From positions 1 to 64,000 of the forward strand of contig JAEZJP010000206.1 of NCBI GenBank assembly GCA_023415715.1: a stretch of DNA of 64,000 nt, given 5' to 3'. The translations under genes and the position numbers were made by a program. Positions 7,918 through 16,733 of this stretch are shown here, piece by piece; position 1 is the stretch's first letter, and each line of letters opens with the position of its first letter. A model generated the notes under the pieces. The model saw nothing but the letters and a program-made list of their open reading frames with translations, was not told the DNA's origin and ran no database searches. Source of the stretch: Bacillota bacterium. GTDB lineage: Bacteria; Bacillota; Clostridia; Christensenellales; Aristaeellaceae.

Positions 7918-9141
7918 TTACTTAATGTACTCAATCATATCGTACAAACGCTTTTTGTAATCATGATAGGATCGGTTTACATCAAAATTCTGATGAATAT
8001 ATTCTTTCGCGTTAGAGCCTATTTGATAGAGGTCTATGCTCCCAGAAAAAACCGCATCAATCATGCGCACATATTCATCGGCGGTATCTGCATGCATATA
8101 ATCCTCTCCCGAAATAGCACCGATCCCCTCAATCCCAATATTGTTCGTAATCACCGGCATCCCTGCTGACATGGCTTCAAGTATTTTTACCTTTATCCCC
8201 GCGCCCAACACCAAAGGTGCAACGAAACATTTGCTTTCGGTAAAATACGGTGTTATATCATCCACAAAACCAAGGATATGAACTCTTTCGCTTTGCAGCG
8301 CTTTCAGTTCTTTTGGGGGGCTTCCTCCCAGGACAACAAATTCTATATCATTTCTAGAGACGTATGGAAACACATTTTTAAGAAACCAGAATACGCTATC
8401 ATAGTTTTCATGCCTATTCATCGCACCAAAAAACAGTATTTGGTTCTTATTTCCGCGCCACTGCATATCCCCCATTCTTTGAAAATACGGTTTCAGTACA
8501 AATTGCTTCTGTTTAGGTATATGACACTGTTCCAGTCGTTCAACATCCGCGCCGCTGTGAGGTACAACTAAATCGCAAATGCGCAGAGCGGCCAATTCTT
8601 CACGCTTAAAATAACTGGCTTTTACTGCTTTAAGTTGTCTTGTTATAGAATTACCCTCGTACTGTACCTTTCTATCCATGCCCACAAAACTAACATCATG
8701 CTCTGAGGCAACTATTTTAGCATGAGAAAACAGTTTCTTTATTTCTGATGCAAGCACTGCAAATTCTGTCCATTCTAGAATGACCGCATCTGGTTCATAA
8801 CCTTGAGTCTTCATTTTTTTCAACTCATGACATAAGCGAATCCGTTTATAAAATGAACAATGACTTATACCATGAAAGAACATCCCGTATAAGTCTATAC
8901 AGATACGGCATACATTTAAAAAGAGATTTCCTTTGCTTACAATGTGTATATATTTTATCCCATAGTTATTGTAATCAATCTTTTTTGCATCCTGAGCTTT
9001 TGCATAAACAATAGCCATAACATCGAATGCGGCATCTCTAGCAAACTGCTTGAGGTAAAAATTGAAGGTTTTACCCCCCGCATGCCCTATCTCATCATAG
9101 GCGGCAATTGGAGATAGCCAAAGCAATCGAATCTTATCCAT
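7918..9141 (-). CDS. glycosyltransferase, GT4-type (GT-B fold)
   Basis: A 407-residue GT-B enzyme. The N-terminal half has LLWLSPIAAYDEIGHAGGK, an acceptor-side Rossmann strand and glycine loop. The C-terminal half has ILFFGAMNRHENYDSV, FVVLGGSPPKELK, and a donor-site EX7E-like region VAPLVLGAGIKVKILEAM followed by AGMPVITNNIGIEG, as in family GT4. It probably adds one sugar to the growing lipid-linked repeat unit on the cytoplasmic face of the membrane. The donor could be GDP-heptose made by this cluster or another sugar. A GAGGGGA box precedes the start. Confidence 0.85.
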   Translation of the reverse strand: MDKIRLLWLSPIAAYDEIGHAGGKTFNFYLKQFARDAAFDVMAIVYAKAQDAKKIDYNNYGIKYIHIVSKGNLFLNVCRICIDLYGMFFHGISHCSFYKRIRLCHELKKMKTQGYEPDAVILEWTEFAVLASEIKKLFSHAKIVASEHDVSFVGMDRKVQYEGNSITRQLKAVKASYFKREELAALRICDLVVPHSGADVERLEQCHIPKQKQFVLKPYFQRMGDMQWRGNKNQILFFGAMNRHENYDSVFWFLKNVFPYVSRNDIEFVVLGGSPPKELKALQSERVHILGFVDDITPYFTESKCFVAPLVLGAGIKVKILEAMSAGMPVITNNIGIEGIGAISGEDYMHADTADEYVRMIDAVFSGSIDLYQIGSNAKEYIHQNFDVNRSYHDYKKRLYDMIEYIK

Positions 9142-9154
9142 CAGAAGTTCCCCT

Positions 9155-9997
9155 CTAATTTCTTATAAGTATAACAGTCCCTCTAGCCATTTTGCACAAA
9201 ATTCGTGCAGGTTTAGAAAAGTTTCGATAATACTTTAGATATAATTCTTGGCTCGCAAGCACCCGCTTAATTTTATTCTTCTTATTCTGTACACTATTTA
9301 CCGTTGTGGATTCCATATGGATAACAGCCTCATTTGCACAATACCAGCAGTACATGTCTCTTTTTAATAATCGTTCTGCTAAGATTTCCTCTTCGCCATA
9401 CAAAAATGTTCGCTCGTCCATACAGTCGATTGCCTGCATACTTTCATTACGTAAAAGCATACAACATCCTTGTGGCCTGTATATTCCCTGCGACCGACTG
9501 TTGTCCATCGCTTTACGTCTTGTCTTGCTACGTGCAATACCAAACGACATATCCCACAGTGTTGGACGAAAATAATGCTGATAGCATTCAGCTCCATCAG
9601 GAAAGTATATTTGAGGCGACACAACTGCAATCGAGGGATTCTCTTCCATTGCGGCAACCATTGCCTTAAGAAGCGTACTTGATTTTAGCCTAATATCGTT
9701 GTTTAGGATCCAGGTATATTCATACCCTTTTTGGATTGCATACCGGATACCAATATTGTTTCCGGCTGCATATCCGCCATTAATTTTACTGATAATTAGC
9801 TCAAATCCAAGAGCCATCTTGTGCTGGTATAAAATGGGCCCGGATTCATTCGGTGAGTCGTTATCAACCACCAAAATTTCAAAATGAGGATAATCCAACG
9901 TCGACTTTATAGCCTCTATAAGCTTCAGCGTCATCGAATATGTCATATAATTTAGGATAACTATCAGAACAGAATTGTTTTTCGGAGAATTTACCAT
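9155..9997 (-). CDS. glycosyltransferase family 2 (GT-A fold)
   Basis: The 280-residue product starts MVNSPKNNSVLIVILNYMTY. It has the GT2 nucleotide-binding elements: VVDNDSPNE near residue 50, GGYAAGNNIGIRYA near residue 80 and the metal-binding WILNNDIRL near residue 103. FLYGEEEILAERL further on is the catalytic-base region. The pattern resembles rhamnosyl- or related transferases, but the donor cannot be assigned. An ATG 11 codons upstream exists. The start at 9997 is preferred because GGGAAGGG lies about nine bases before it. One GT of the three in this operon. Confidence 0.87.
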   Translation of the reverse strand: MVNSPKNNSVLIVILNYMTYSMTLKLIEAIKSTLDYPHFEILVVDNDSPNESGPILYQHKMALGFELIISKINGGYAAGNNIGIRYAIQKGYEYTWILNNDIRLKSSTLLKAMVAAMEENPSIAVVSPQIYFPDGAECYQHYFRPTLWDMSFGIARSKTRRKAMDNSRSQGIYRPQGCCMLLRNESMQAIDCMDERTFLYGEEEILAERLLKRDMYCWYCANEAVIHMESTTVNSVQNKKNKIKRVLASQELYLKYYRNFSKPARILCKMARGTVILIRN

Positions 9998-10101
9998 GAA
10001 GATCATCCCTTCCCATAAGGAGAAATGCAACTTTTTGAGCTATGATCCGCTAAATCAGTTCTGATTTTGTAAACAAAAAATTGATCCAATAATCAGAACG
10101 G

Positions 10102-11190
10102 TTATTCGAGCTTTATTTTCCTTAGACAATCTATCAATCGTGGAGCGGCATATGCTGCCGAATATTTTCCATATCCATAACTATATGCCTTACTTGCAAA
10201 GCGCTTTGTTTCCTCTGCTGGGAATTGACTAACTTTTCGGATAGTCTGAGCAAAAGTATCTATGTCACTCTCTGGTACTAAAAAACCTGTCTCTCCATCA
10301 ATTACTTGCTCTCTTATTGCACCAACGTCAAAAGCTATTACAGGACGCGAAAATTTGTATGCATCAACAATGATCCCTGACTGAGTAGCTGATGAATACG
10401 GCAAGACTATCCAATCAGCATCCGTGAAAAACTGCTGCATCTCATCTTCGCTGACCTCACGCATAATCACTGTTGTATTTGGAAATCTCCTAATTTTTTC
10501 CACGCATTCCATGGTTTCCTCATCTGGAGCTCCAACTATCTGATATGTAATCTCAGGCGTATTGGCGATAATTTTCTCAAGCAAATCAAAGCCCTTGTAC
10601 CGTCTTATTCTCCCAAAGCATAGCATTATTCCTTTGCAATTGGGTATAGTTACTTCAGGATAACTGCGCCACAACTCGATAGATGTGACCTTCTCTGCAC
10701 GCAGGTGATATTGAGAAAGCAACTCGTGGAGAAATAGTTTATTGCGTAACACTACATGATCTGCAAGAGTACATGTTGCTAGATTACAAAGCCTCATAGC
10801 AACATTCCCATCGTGTGGAATCACATCATGGATTGCCTCGATCTTGATCTGCTTCCGGCAAAGCAGCATCATAAATACATTCCAAATGTGCAGACTTTCA
10901 AAATATAGGTACCTGATATTGAGTGTCTGGATCAACTTCACAATGTCCTTAATCACGCGAAACCGAAACGTTCCCTTGGTAATGCCGGGGCGGGATGGGC
11001 AGTCAAAGTAGAAGTTGTTATCGGTGTGAGGCGCTATCGAAACCTTCGGGTTTTGAATTCCGATAGTATAAACACGTATATCCGGATGCAATGCATGGAA
11101 CATGCTATATACTACTTCTTGGTGATCAGAGTTATTTGAAAACGTAATTAGGCATATGCCAACCTTGGCTATTTCACTTCTATCAATCAT
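10102..11190 (-). CDS. glycosyltransferase, GT4-like
   Basis: A 362-residue GT-B type transferase. The C-terminal half carries CFGRIRRYKGFDLLEKI, TYQIVGAPDEETME, and a donor-binding block VLPYSSATQSGIIVDAYKF followed by VIAFDVGAIREQVIDGETG. All are hallmarks of family GT4 in the right order. The N-terminal acceptor domain (GICLITFSNNSDHQEVV and EAIHDVIPHDGN) is less conserved. A GGAGCAAAG box precedes the ATG. It lies between the heptose genes and the other transferases, so it is a reasonable, unproven candidate for using GDP-heptose. Confidence 0.83.
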   Translation of the reverse strand: MIDRSEIAKVGICLITFSNNSDHQEVVYSMFHALHPDIRVYTIGIQNPKVSIAPHTDNNFYFDCPSRPGITKGTFRFRVIKDIVKLIQTLNIRYLYFESLHIWNVFMMLLCRKQIKIEAIHDVIPHDGNVAMRLCNLATCTLADHVVLRNKLFLHELLSQYHLRAEKVTSIELWRSYPEVTIPNCKGIMLCFGRIRRYKGFDLLEKIIANTPEITYQIVGAPDEETMECVEKIRRFPNTTVIMREVSEDEMQQFFTDADWIVLPYSSATQSGIIVDAYKFSRPVIAFDVGAIREQVIDGETGFLVPESDIDTFAQTIRKVSQFPAEETKRFASKAYSYGYGKYSAAYAAPRLIDCLRKIKLE

Positions 11191-11240
11191 AGGCTTTGCT
11201 CCAACTCATTCAAAGCTTTGAAGTCATTAAGTGGAAATAT

Positions 11241-11699
11241 TCACTTAACCCATTCGTCTAATAAAATGCTTTTTATTCCACACTTCTGACCTGCTTCAAT
11301 ATCGCTATGCTTATCCCCGAATAACACTGACTGTGCCACATCAACATTGAAATCTTGAATCGCTTGTTCTATCATTCCGGTCCCTGGTTTTCTGCAATGA
11401 CAAAAGCCGGTATAATCAGGATGATGTGGGCAGTAGTAAAATGCATCAATATGAGCGCCCCAGTGTGCCATAAGCTGCTGATTCATATGTTCATGAAGGC
11501 GATTCATATCTTCCACGGTGTACATCCCTTTTGCAATACCTGCCTGATTGGTGATGACAATTACTATATAGCCCTCATCATTATACTTTTTGATCATATC
11601 AGGACGTCCAGGAATGAATTCCAACTTTTTAGGATCGTATAAGTGTCCAATATTTACATTAATCGTCCCATCTCGATCAAAAAATGCAGCTTTGTTCAT
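11241..11699 (-). CDS. gmhB: D-glycero-D-manno-heptose 1,7-bisphosphate 7-phosphatase (HAD-IIIA)
   Basis: This HAD-IIIA phosphatase removes the 7-phosphate from heptose 1,7-bisphosphate. The 152-residue product has the catalytic FFDRDGTIN (motif I, residues 6-14), VITNQAGIAKG (motif II), and a zinc loop built from CPHHPDYTGFCHCRKP with three Cys and two His. FGDKHSDIEAG is the metal-binding motif IV. This loop is diagnostic for GmhB/HisB-N type enzymes. Its start overlaps the end of hddC by four bases. It is the third step of the GDP-heptose pathway whose other genes are adjacent. Confidence 0.92.
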   Translation of the reverse strand: MNKAAFFDRDGTINVNIGHLYDPKKLEFIPGRPDMIKKYNDEGYIVIVITNQAGIAKGMYTVEDMNRLHEHMNQQLMAHWGAHIDAFYYCPHHPDYTGFCHCRKPGTGMIEQAIQDFNVDVAQSVLFGDKHSDIEAGQKCGIKSILLDEWVK

Positions 11700-12412
11700 A
11701 ATATGCCTTCCATTGCGGCAAAACCGTTCTGCATTAAGAAGTCATCCTGAGCTTTATAATAATCCTGCGGTATACCAATATCGATAAAATAGCCATCAGA
11801 TGGGAACGCACGCATTTTTAGCATTTGGAACTGCTTTTCTAGAAAATCCTTCTCAAATGAAAAAATGTCAGGATACGTATCCAACACATCCCGCTTTATC
11901 AGGTATATCCCCCCATTGATAAAGCCACTCTTTGTGGGTTGCTTCTCATCAAAACCAACGATGTTTTGATATTCATCGATTAGCACAATGCCATATCGGT
12001 CAAAGTTACGCATTTCTTTAACGGCTATACTGATATGCGCTTGATTGGCATAGAAATCCGTCCTCATCTGTTTGAGTGATACATCAAAATAGGTATCGCC
12101 ATTTATAACAAACACTTGTTCATCATAGCACTGATGAAGTGCTTGCTTAATAGCTCCGCCAGTGAACAACGGCTTTTCTTCACAAGAGTAGGTCAGTTCC
12201 ATGTTTGACCAACTATTTCGGAAAAAGTCCATAATTCTTTCTTTCTTGTACCCAACAGCGAAAACAACTTTTCTCACTCCTTCGCGCCTTAAGTAGCCGA
12301 GAATATACTCCAAAAACGGTCGGCCATTCACTGGTGCCATCGGCTTGGGAACATCAGATACTATATGTTGAAGCCTTGTCCCGTAGCCACCAGCTAAAAC
12401 AATCGCTTCCAT
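11696..12412 (-). CDS. hddC: D-glycero-alpha-D-manno-heptose 1-phosphate guanylyltransferase
   Basis: A 238-residue sugar-nucleotidyltransferase of the GT-A fold. It begins MEAIVLAGGYGTRLQHIVSD, continues DVPKPMAPVNGRPFLEYIL, and holds the metal-binding FVINGDTYFDV. This is the HddC/RmlA-like family. The assignment as the guanylyltransferase that makes GDP-D-glycero-alpha-D-manno-heptose rests on context: gmhA, hddA and gmhB surround it without intervening genes. Its end overlaps gmhB by four bases and its start lies six bases after gmhA, so all are co-translated. A different nucleotide preference cannot be excluded from sequence alone. Confidence 0.85.
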   Translation of the reverse strand: MEAIVLAGGYGTRLQHIVSDVPKPMAPVNGRPFLEYILGYLRREGVRKVVFAVGYKKERIMDFFRNSWSNMELTYSCEEKPLFTGGAIKQALHQCYDEQVFVINGDTYFDVSLKQMRTDFYANQAHISIAVKEMRNFDRYGIVLIDEYQNIVGFDEKQPTKSGFINGGIYLIKRDVLDTYPDIFSFEKDFLEKQFQMLKMRAFPSDGYFIDIGIPQDYYKAQDDFLMQNGFAAMEGIL

Positions 12413-12418
12413 CTAGCG

Positions 12419-13066
12419 TCAATCTCCAAAAAACTCATTTTCCAGCGCAAGGCACAATGAATGATAAATTGGAAGGTGGTATTCTTGAGTTTTAAAGGTT
12501 TCATTACTCGGAACAGTGATTATTTCATCACAAAGGTCTCGCAATTTGCCTCCTGAATGCCCAGTCATTCCGATTACTTTGAGACCCAGGACTTTAGCAA
12601 TCTTGGCAGCATAAAGTACATTCTTGGAGTTGCCGGAAGTGCTGATAGCTAGTAACATATCGCCTTCTTTGCCATAGCCATATACCTGTTGTGCAAACCC
12701 CAAATCAGGCGCCATATCGTTGGCATTGGCTGTTGTCAATGCGGTTTCACCAACCAGTGATATAGCTGGCAATGCTCCCTGCAGATTATCAGTGAGGTAT
12801 GTTGAATCAGCGGGAAAAAGTGCCTTCACTTTATCGCGTATATCATCGCTCATTTTTCGGGGAAGAACAAAGGCTTTCATTAATTCGCCAACGATATGTT
12901 GAGCGTCTGCCGCGCTGCCACCATTGCCACAGATTAAGAGTTTAGACCCGTTTGCAAAAGCATATATCATCATTTGTGTGGCACGCGTAATGCTTTCTTT
13001 GCAAATGGAGAGGGCAGGATAACGAGCATACAAATCAAAAAGGATATCATTCGTTTTTGTTTTCAT
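12419..13066 (-). CDS. gmhA: sedoheptulose 7-phosphate isomerase
   Basis: GmhA converts sedoheptulose 7-phosphate to D-glycero-D-manno-heptose 7-phosphate, the first committed heptose step. The 215-residue product is a SIS-domain protein with the signature LLICGNGGSAADAQHIVGEL (residues 37-56) and the second phosphate-binding site LLAISTSGNSKNVL. A long loop between them (RKMSDDIRDKVKALF onwards) is in the position of the usual GmhA insertion. A GAGGAGG box precedes the ATG. It sits between hddA and hddC in the same operon. Confidence 0.93.
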   Translation of the reverse strand: MKTKTNDILFDLYARYPALSICKESITRATQMMIYAFANGSKLLICGNGGSAADAQHIVGELMKAFVLPRKMSDDIRDKVKALFPADSTYLTDNLQGALPAISLVGETALTTANANDMAPDLGFAQQVYGYGKEGDMLLAISTSGNSKNVLYAAKIAKVLGLKVIGMTGHSGGKLRDLCDEIITVPSNETFKTQEYHLPIYHSLCLALENEFFGD

Positions 13067-13127
13067 ACAGCCTCCTCGCTTGTCAATTCATCGTATGCGA
13101 TTTTGCTATCTGGGTCTAAACATTGCT

Positions 13128-14165
13128 CTAAACTGCACTTTGTTTGGCCCACTCGCTTTTTTCATTTCTCTCAGCAGGCTCATAAATCTCAGGCGTATAA
13201 TAAATCACCCTTGTGCCTGCATTTTCAAATTCAAACGGCACATAAAGCAGGTCTTTTAATTCCTGCCGTACATTATCCTGCTTATCCGGTTCTACATAAA
13301 ACACCAAAAAACCACCACCACCTGCACCAAGCAACTTTCCCCCTGTTGCCCCAGCTTTTATAGCATGAGCATATAACGCATCAATTGAGTCAGTTGAAAC
13401 TTTACTTGTGATTCCCCGCTTCAGTCTCCATGTATGATCAAGAAGCTTGCCAAACTCGTTCAGATCTGTTTTTGACGTTAAAATCGTTTCTGCTTCGTCT
13501 ACAAGAGACAGCATCTCTAACAATTGCGCTTTTTTATCTTTCAATGCTGCTTGTGTACCAACCTGAATATCAGAAGAAAATCGTGAGAATCCTGTGAAAA
13601 ATAATAACAGATTCTCATTGAGTTCCTTCTTTCGTTGAGGACTAATGATAATAGGATCTACGGTGTAATCATCTGCCCAAAAGCTGATACGGTTAAAACC
13701 GCCAAAGGCAGCAGCAATCTGATCTTGTACTCCACCTGATTCGTTGCATAATGTTCTCTCCAAATAAATTGCCTCATCCGCCAACTGACGCTTGCTGGCA
13801 TATTTGCCCTTGAGGGCATAAAAAGCATTCAGCATACCCACCGCAAAAGAACTGGATGTGCCTAATCCAGAACGCGCTGGTAAATCAGCCTCATATGCAA
13901 GCCGGATTTCATGCATATCCAGCATAAGCATCGCATTGCGAATCGCAGGATGCTTGATATCCTCAATGTTGGTTACGCGTTCTGTGGTCGAGTAGACCAA
14001 CTCTGTAGAATAATCAAAAAAGCGTGGCAAATGACGTGCTGTAACAAAACAGTACTTATCAAAAGTCGTTGAAAGGACTGCGCCGCCATACTCTTTATAG
14101 AAATCCGGAAAATCTGTCCCTCCACCAAAAAAAGACATTCGAAAAGGTGTTCTCGTTATGATCAT
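13128..14165 (-). CDS. hddA: D-glycero-alpha-D-manno-heptose 7-phosphate kinase (GHMP family)
   Basis: HddA phosphorylates heptose 7-phosphate at C1 with alpha configuration, which directs the pathway to GDP-heptose rather than ADP-heptose. The 345-residue product is a GHMP kinase. It has MIITRTPFRMSFFGGGTDFPDF at the N-terminus, the ATP-binding LPARSGLGTSSSFAVG near residues 95-110 and the C-terminal GATGGKLLGAGGGGF loop. The ribosome binding site AAAGGAGG is strong. The 140-base gap upstream, towards the priming transferase, is AT-rich and holds no recognised gene. Confidence 0.92.
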   Translation of the reverse strand: MIITRTPFRMSFFGGGTDFPDFYKEYGGAVLSTTFDKYCFVTARHLPRFFDYSTELVYSTTERVTNIEDIKHPAIRNAMLMLDMHEIRLAYEADLPARSGLGTSSSFAVGMLNAFYALKGKYASKRQLADEAIYLERTLCNESGGVQDQIAAAFGGFNRISFWADDYTVDPIIISPQRKKELNENLLLFFTGFSRFSSDIQVGTQAALKDKKAQLLEMLSLVDEAETILTSKTDLNEFGKLLDHTWRLKRGITSKVSTDSIDALYAHAIKAGATGGKLLGAGGGGFLVFYVEPDKQDNVRQELKDLLYVPFEFENAGTRVIYYTPEIYEPAERNEKSEWAKQSAV

Positions 14166-14307
14166 ATCGCTACCTCCTTTGCTCGACGCATAAGGCAGTT
14201 TGTTAGCACAAGTTAGTTTTGGGTTCTATTCTCATTTATTTCTCTATTCTCTTATAGAGTTCCGCAAAAACTGAAATGCTAAAGTATTTTGTGCCATGAT
14301 GTTTTGC

Positions 14308-15057
14308 TTATCTTGCTCCTTTACCACGAAGGATAGCCACTATGGTAGCGCAAATTATCTTCATATCCCACCAGAAATTTGCTCGGTCAATATAGAAAAG
14401 CTCCATTCTCATGCGTTGCACATAAGAGCAGTCGCTGCGAGCATACGCCTGCCAATACCCTGTTAAGCCAGGTAGAAAGCTGACGAATTTGTCACTGTCT
14501 TTACCATACTTCTTGAGTTCGTCCTCAACTACAGGGCGCGGACCCACTACGCTCATTTCGCCTTTTATAATGTTAATTAATTGGGGTAACTCATCCAAAC
14601 TTGTTTTGCGCAAGAACCGACCAACTTTCGTAACTCGCGGATCATGCTCTAATTTGAAGTTTTCATTCCAAATTTTTTGCTGCTCAGGTGTAAACTTTGC
14701 AATTAGGTCATCTGCATTTTCGACCATGCTGCGAAATTTATATAGGTATATCGGTTTATAAAAACGTCCAATTCTCTTGTGTTTATAGATTACAGGCCCT
14801 TTTGAATCAAGTTTGATTGCAATGCCAATAATAACCATAATTGGCCATATCACAACCAATAATAGAGATGCAGAAATAATGTCAAAAATACGTTTAGCTA
14901 TAAAATACCCTTTGGACTGCTTGGTCAGCTTCAGTATCTGTTCATGTGAACTTGTACCTTGATATTCATATGAAATGAGATAGTCTTCAGCGGATGCAGA
15001 GAACGCATTCTCTGTGATCTGATCATCAGCCATGCTTTTGTATTTTGCTTGAATCAT
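14308..15057 (-). CDS. priming undecaprenyl-phosphate sugar phosphotransferase (WbaP/WecP type)
   Basis: This enzyme starts the repeat unit by transferring a sugar-1-phosphate to undecaprenyl phosphate in the membrane. The 249-residue product has one membrane segment (about residues 60-80, IISASLLLVVIWPIMVI) followed by the cytosolic bacterial-sugar-transferase domain. Diagnostic parts are GPVIYKHKRIGRFYKPIYLYKFRSM, LDELPQLINIIKGEMSVVGPRP and LPGLTGYWQAYARSD. It lacks the N-terminal five-helix region of full-length WbaP, as is usual in Gram-positive operons. The first sugar (galactose, glucose or N-acetyl sugar) is not predictable. Confidence 0.92.
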   Translation of the reverse strand: MIQAKYKSMADDQITENAFSASAEDYLISYEYQGTSSHEQILKLTKQSKGYFIAKRIFDIISASLLLVVIWPIMVIIGIAIKLDSKGPVIYKHKRIGRFYKPIYLYKFRSMVENADDLIAKFTPEQQKIWNENFKLEHDPRVTKVGRFLRKTSLDELPQLINIIKGEMSVVGPRPVVEDELKKYGKDSDKFVSFLPGLTGYWQAYARSDCSYVQRMRMELFYIDRANFWWDMKIICATIVAILRGKGAR

Positions 15058-15212
15058 TCTTCGCTCACACTTTCATCAAATCTGCTTCAATTCGCTAAAA
15101 CGGAGGTGTTTATATGAAAATTTGAGGTACTTCAATAGCAGTTACCTCTTTATATTTATCAACCTGGTATGTTTACCAATTAAAGTTTACAGAGAAAGCC
15201 CAAGTCTGCATC

Positions 15213-15956
15213 CTATAAAAGGATACTCTTTTTGTATTCGTCCAGCACACAATTCCCGCCAAGCCCTACAAGCTGCAAGGCATATTCATCGCCATAATTT
15301 TTGCGCAGGTGCTTAAACGAAAGCTTCATGTTCACGGGTCTTGCTTTTACATCATGGGCATCTGTGGCTACAAAATCAACTAGCCCTTCTCGCAGGAGAT
15401 AAGCGCAAAAATGATCACTAAAAAAGCCCTTTTTGCTTATGATGGAAGAGCAGTTCAGTTGAAGCAGGATAGGGGCACTTTTCTTAAGCCGCTGCACCCT
15501 CTTTGGGTAGTGCAGCAAGCATAAATAACGCTCAGCATGCGCCAAAATGGGGAAATAACCGTTTTGCGCAAAGCTCATCAAGCCTTTTTCCAACGTGTCG
15601 TAGGATACATCCGGTGAGAACTCGATGAGCATGTAGGATGTGTTGGCCAGCGTTGGTATGCGCTTTTCCCGAACAAAGCTCAAAGCCATTTCTGTATAGA
15701 GAATCTCTGATCCGGGATAGAGTGCAATGTCAAATTGCTTTTCGCGGCAATAGGAGACCGCCTCTTCGAATTTGCGGTTGTAGTCATCCAAAGAGAAGGG
15801 TAAAATACCCGGTGTGGCATGGGGTGTAACTATGATGGATTCAATGGCATCCTGCTCGGCAGCGCACAAAAGATTGCACATATCTTCGTAGGTGGATGGC
15901 CCATCATCAAAATTGTAGAGCAGGTGATTGTGAATATCGGTAAATCCCATTCTCAT
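15213..15956 (-). CDS. PHP-type tyrosine-protein phosphatase (CpsB/YwqE family)
   Basis: A manganese-dependent phosphotyrosine phosphatase of the PHP superfamily, which dephosphorylates the CpsD kinase and so controls polymer export. The 247-residue product shows the PHP metal motifs: FTDIHNHLLYNFDDGP (residues 5-20), VTPHATPG (near 43), PGSEIL, LAHAERY (near 140) and FVATDAHDVKAR near the C-terminus. The order and length fit CpsB. The start at 15956 has a TTGAGGG box. It is followed, after a 155-base gap with a small hairpin at 15124-15148, by the priming transferase. Confidence 0.92.
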   Translation of the reverse strand: MRMGFTDIHNHLLYNFDDGPSTYEDMCNLLCAAEQDAIESIIVTPHATPGILPFSLDDYNRKFEEAVSYCREKQFDIALYPGSEILYTEMALSFVREKRIPTLANTSYMLIEFSPDVSYDTLEKGLMSFAQNGYFPILAHAERYLCLLHYPKRVQRLKKSAPILLQLNCSSIISKKGFFSDHFCAYLLREGLVDFVATDAHDVKARPVNMKLSFKHLRKNYGDEYALQLVGLGGNCVLDEYKKSILL

Positions 15957-16004
15957 GCGGCAGCCCTCAAAAGCTTAGAATGCATATACTTCCATCTAAG
16001 CAGA

Positions 16005-16733
16005 TCAAGGATTTGTTGTATAGTAATTGGAATAATAGGATCGGTTGTAGTAGCGCTTGTTGGTATAGCTTTCAAAGGATACCTGGTTTAATACCACCCC
16101 AAGAACCGGACACCCTGTCAACTCAATTTGCCGCTTTGTTTCTATCAACTCGCGGCGGCGCACGCGGTTGTAGGATACAACCAGTACTGTTCCGTCGCAG
16201 GAGCGTGCAATTTCGGCCGCGTCGATGATTATGCCAACCGGCGGCGCATCGATCAGCACAAGGTCAAACATGTCGGCCAGCTTGTCCAGCAAAAGGGGCA
16301 GCCTGTCGGAGCTTAATAAAGACAGGGAGTTGGTGACATCGCGGCCTACCGGCACCATATATGCACCGGGAATGTTTGTTGCGTAAAGCACATCGTTTAA
16401 ATCGCACATACCGGCAAGGTAATGGGTTATGCCAGGGCTTCCTCCTGACGGCAAACGAAGGCCGTATCGCTCGGCAACAGCAGAGCGCCTTAGATCGCCG
16501 CTTACAAAAACCACTTGCTTGCCAAGGCCTGTAAACGAACGCATCATATTCATGGTCAAAAACGATTTGCCTTCCGATGCCTGACAGCTCGTGACCAATA
16601 TTTTCCTGATTTTATCTCCGGCAAAAGAAATATTTGTGCACAATGTATTCAATGCTTCATTGCAGGCATAATCCAATGACTCGAATTTAGTTATCATCAA
16701 ACTTTTCACAGCGCTATCTCTTCTCCTTGCCAT
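16005..16733 (-). CDS. bacterial tyrosine kinase of the exopolysaccharide operon (CpsD/CapB-like)
   Basis: A cytosolic BY-kinase that works with the Wzz-like membrane adaptor encoded just upstream. The 242-residue product has Walker A VTSCQASEGKS (residues 47-57), a Walker A' region VVFVSGDLRRS (74-84) and Walker B LVLIDAPP (158-165). A C-terminal tyrosine cluster carries seven Tyr in the last 20 residues. In most BY-kinases Walker A' reads DxDxR, whereas here the first Asp is Ser, which is unusual and may lower or alter activity. The gene start overlaps the Wzz gene end by 20 bases. Confidence 0.9.
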   Translation of the reverse strand: MARRRDSAVKSLMITKFESLDYACNEALNTLCTNISFAGDKIRKILVTSCQASEGKSFLTMNMMRSFTGLGKQVVFVSGDLRRSAVAERYGLRLPSGGSPGITHYLAGMCDLNDVLYATNIPGAYMVPVGRDVTNSLSLLSSDRLPLLLDKLADMFDLVLIDAPPVGIIIDAAEIARSCDGTVLVVSYNRVRRRELIETKRQIELTGCPVLGVVLNQVSFESYTNKRYYNRSYYSNYYTTNP

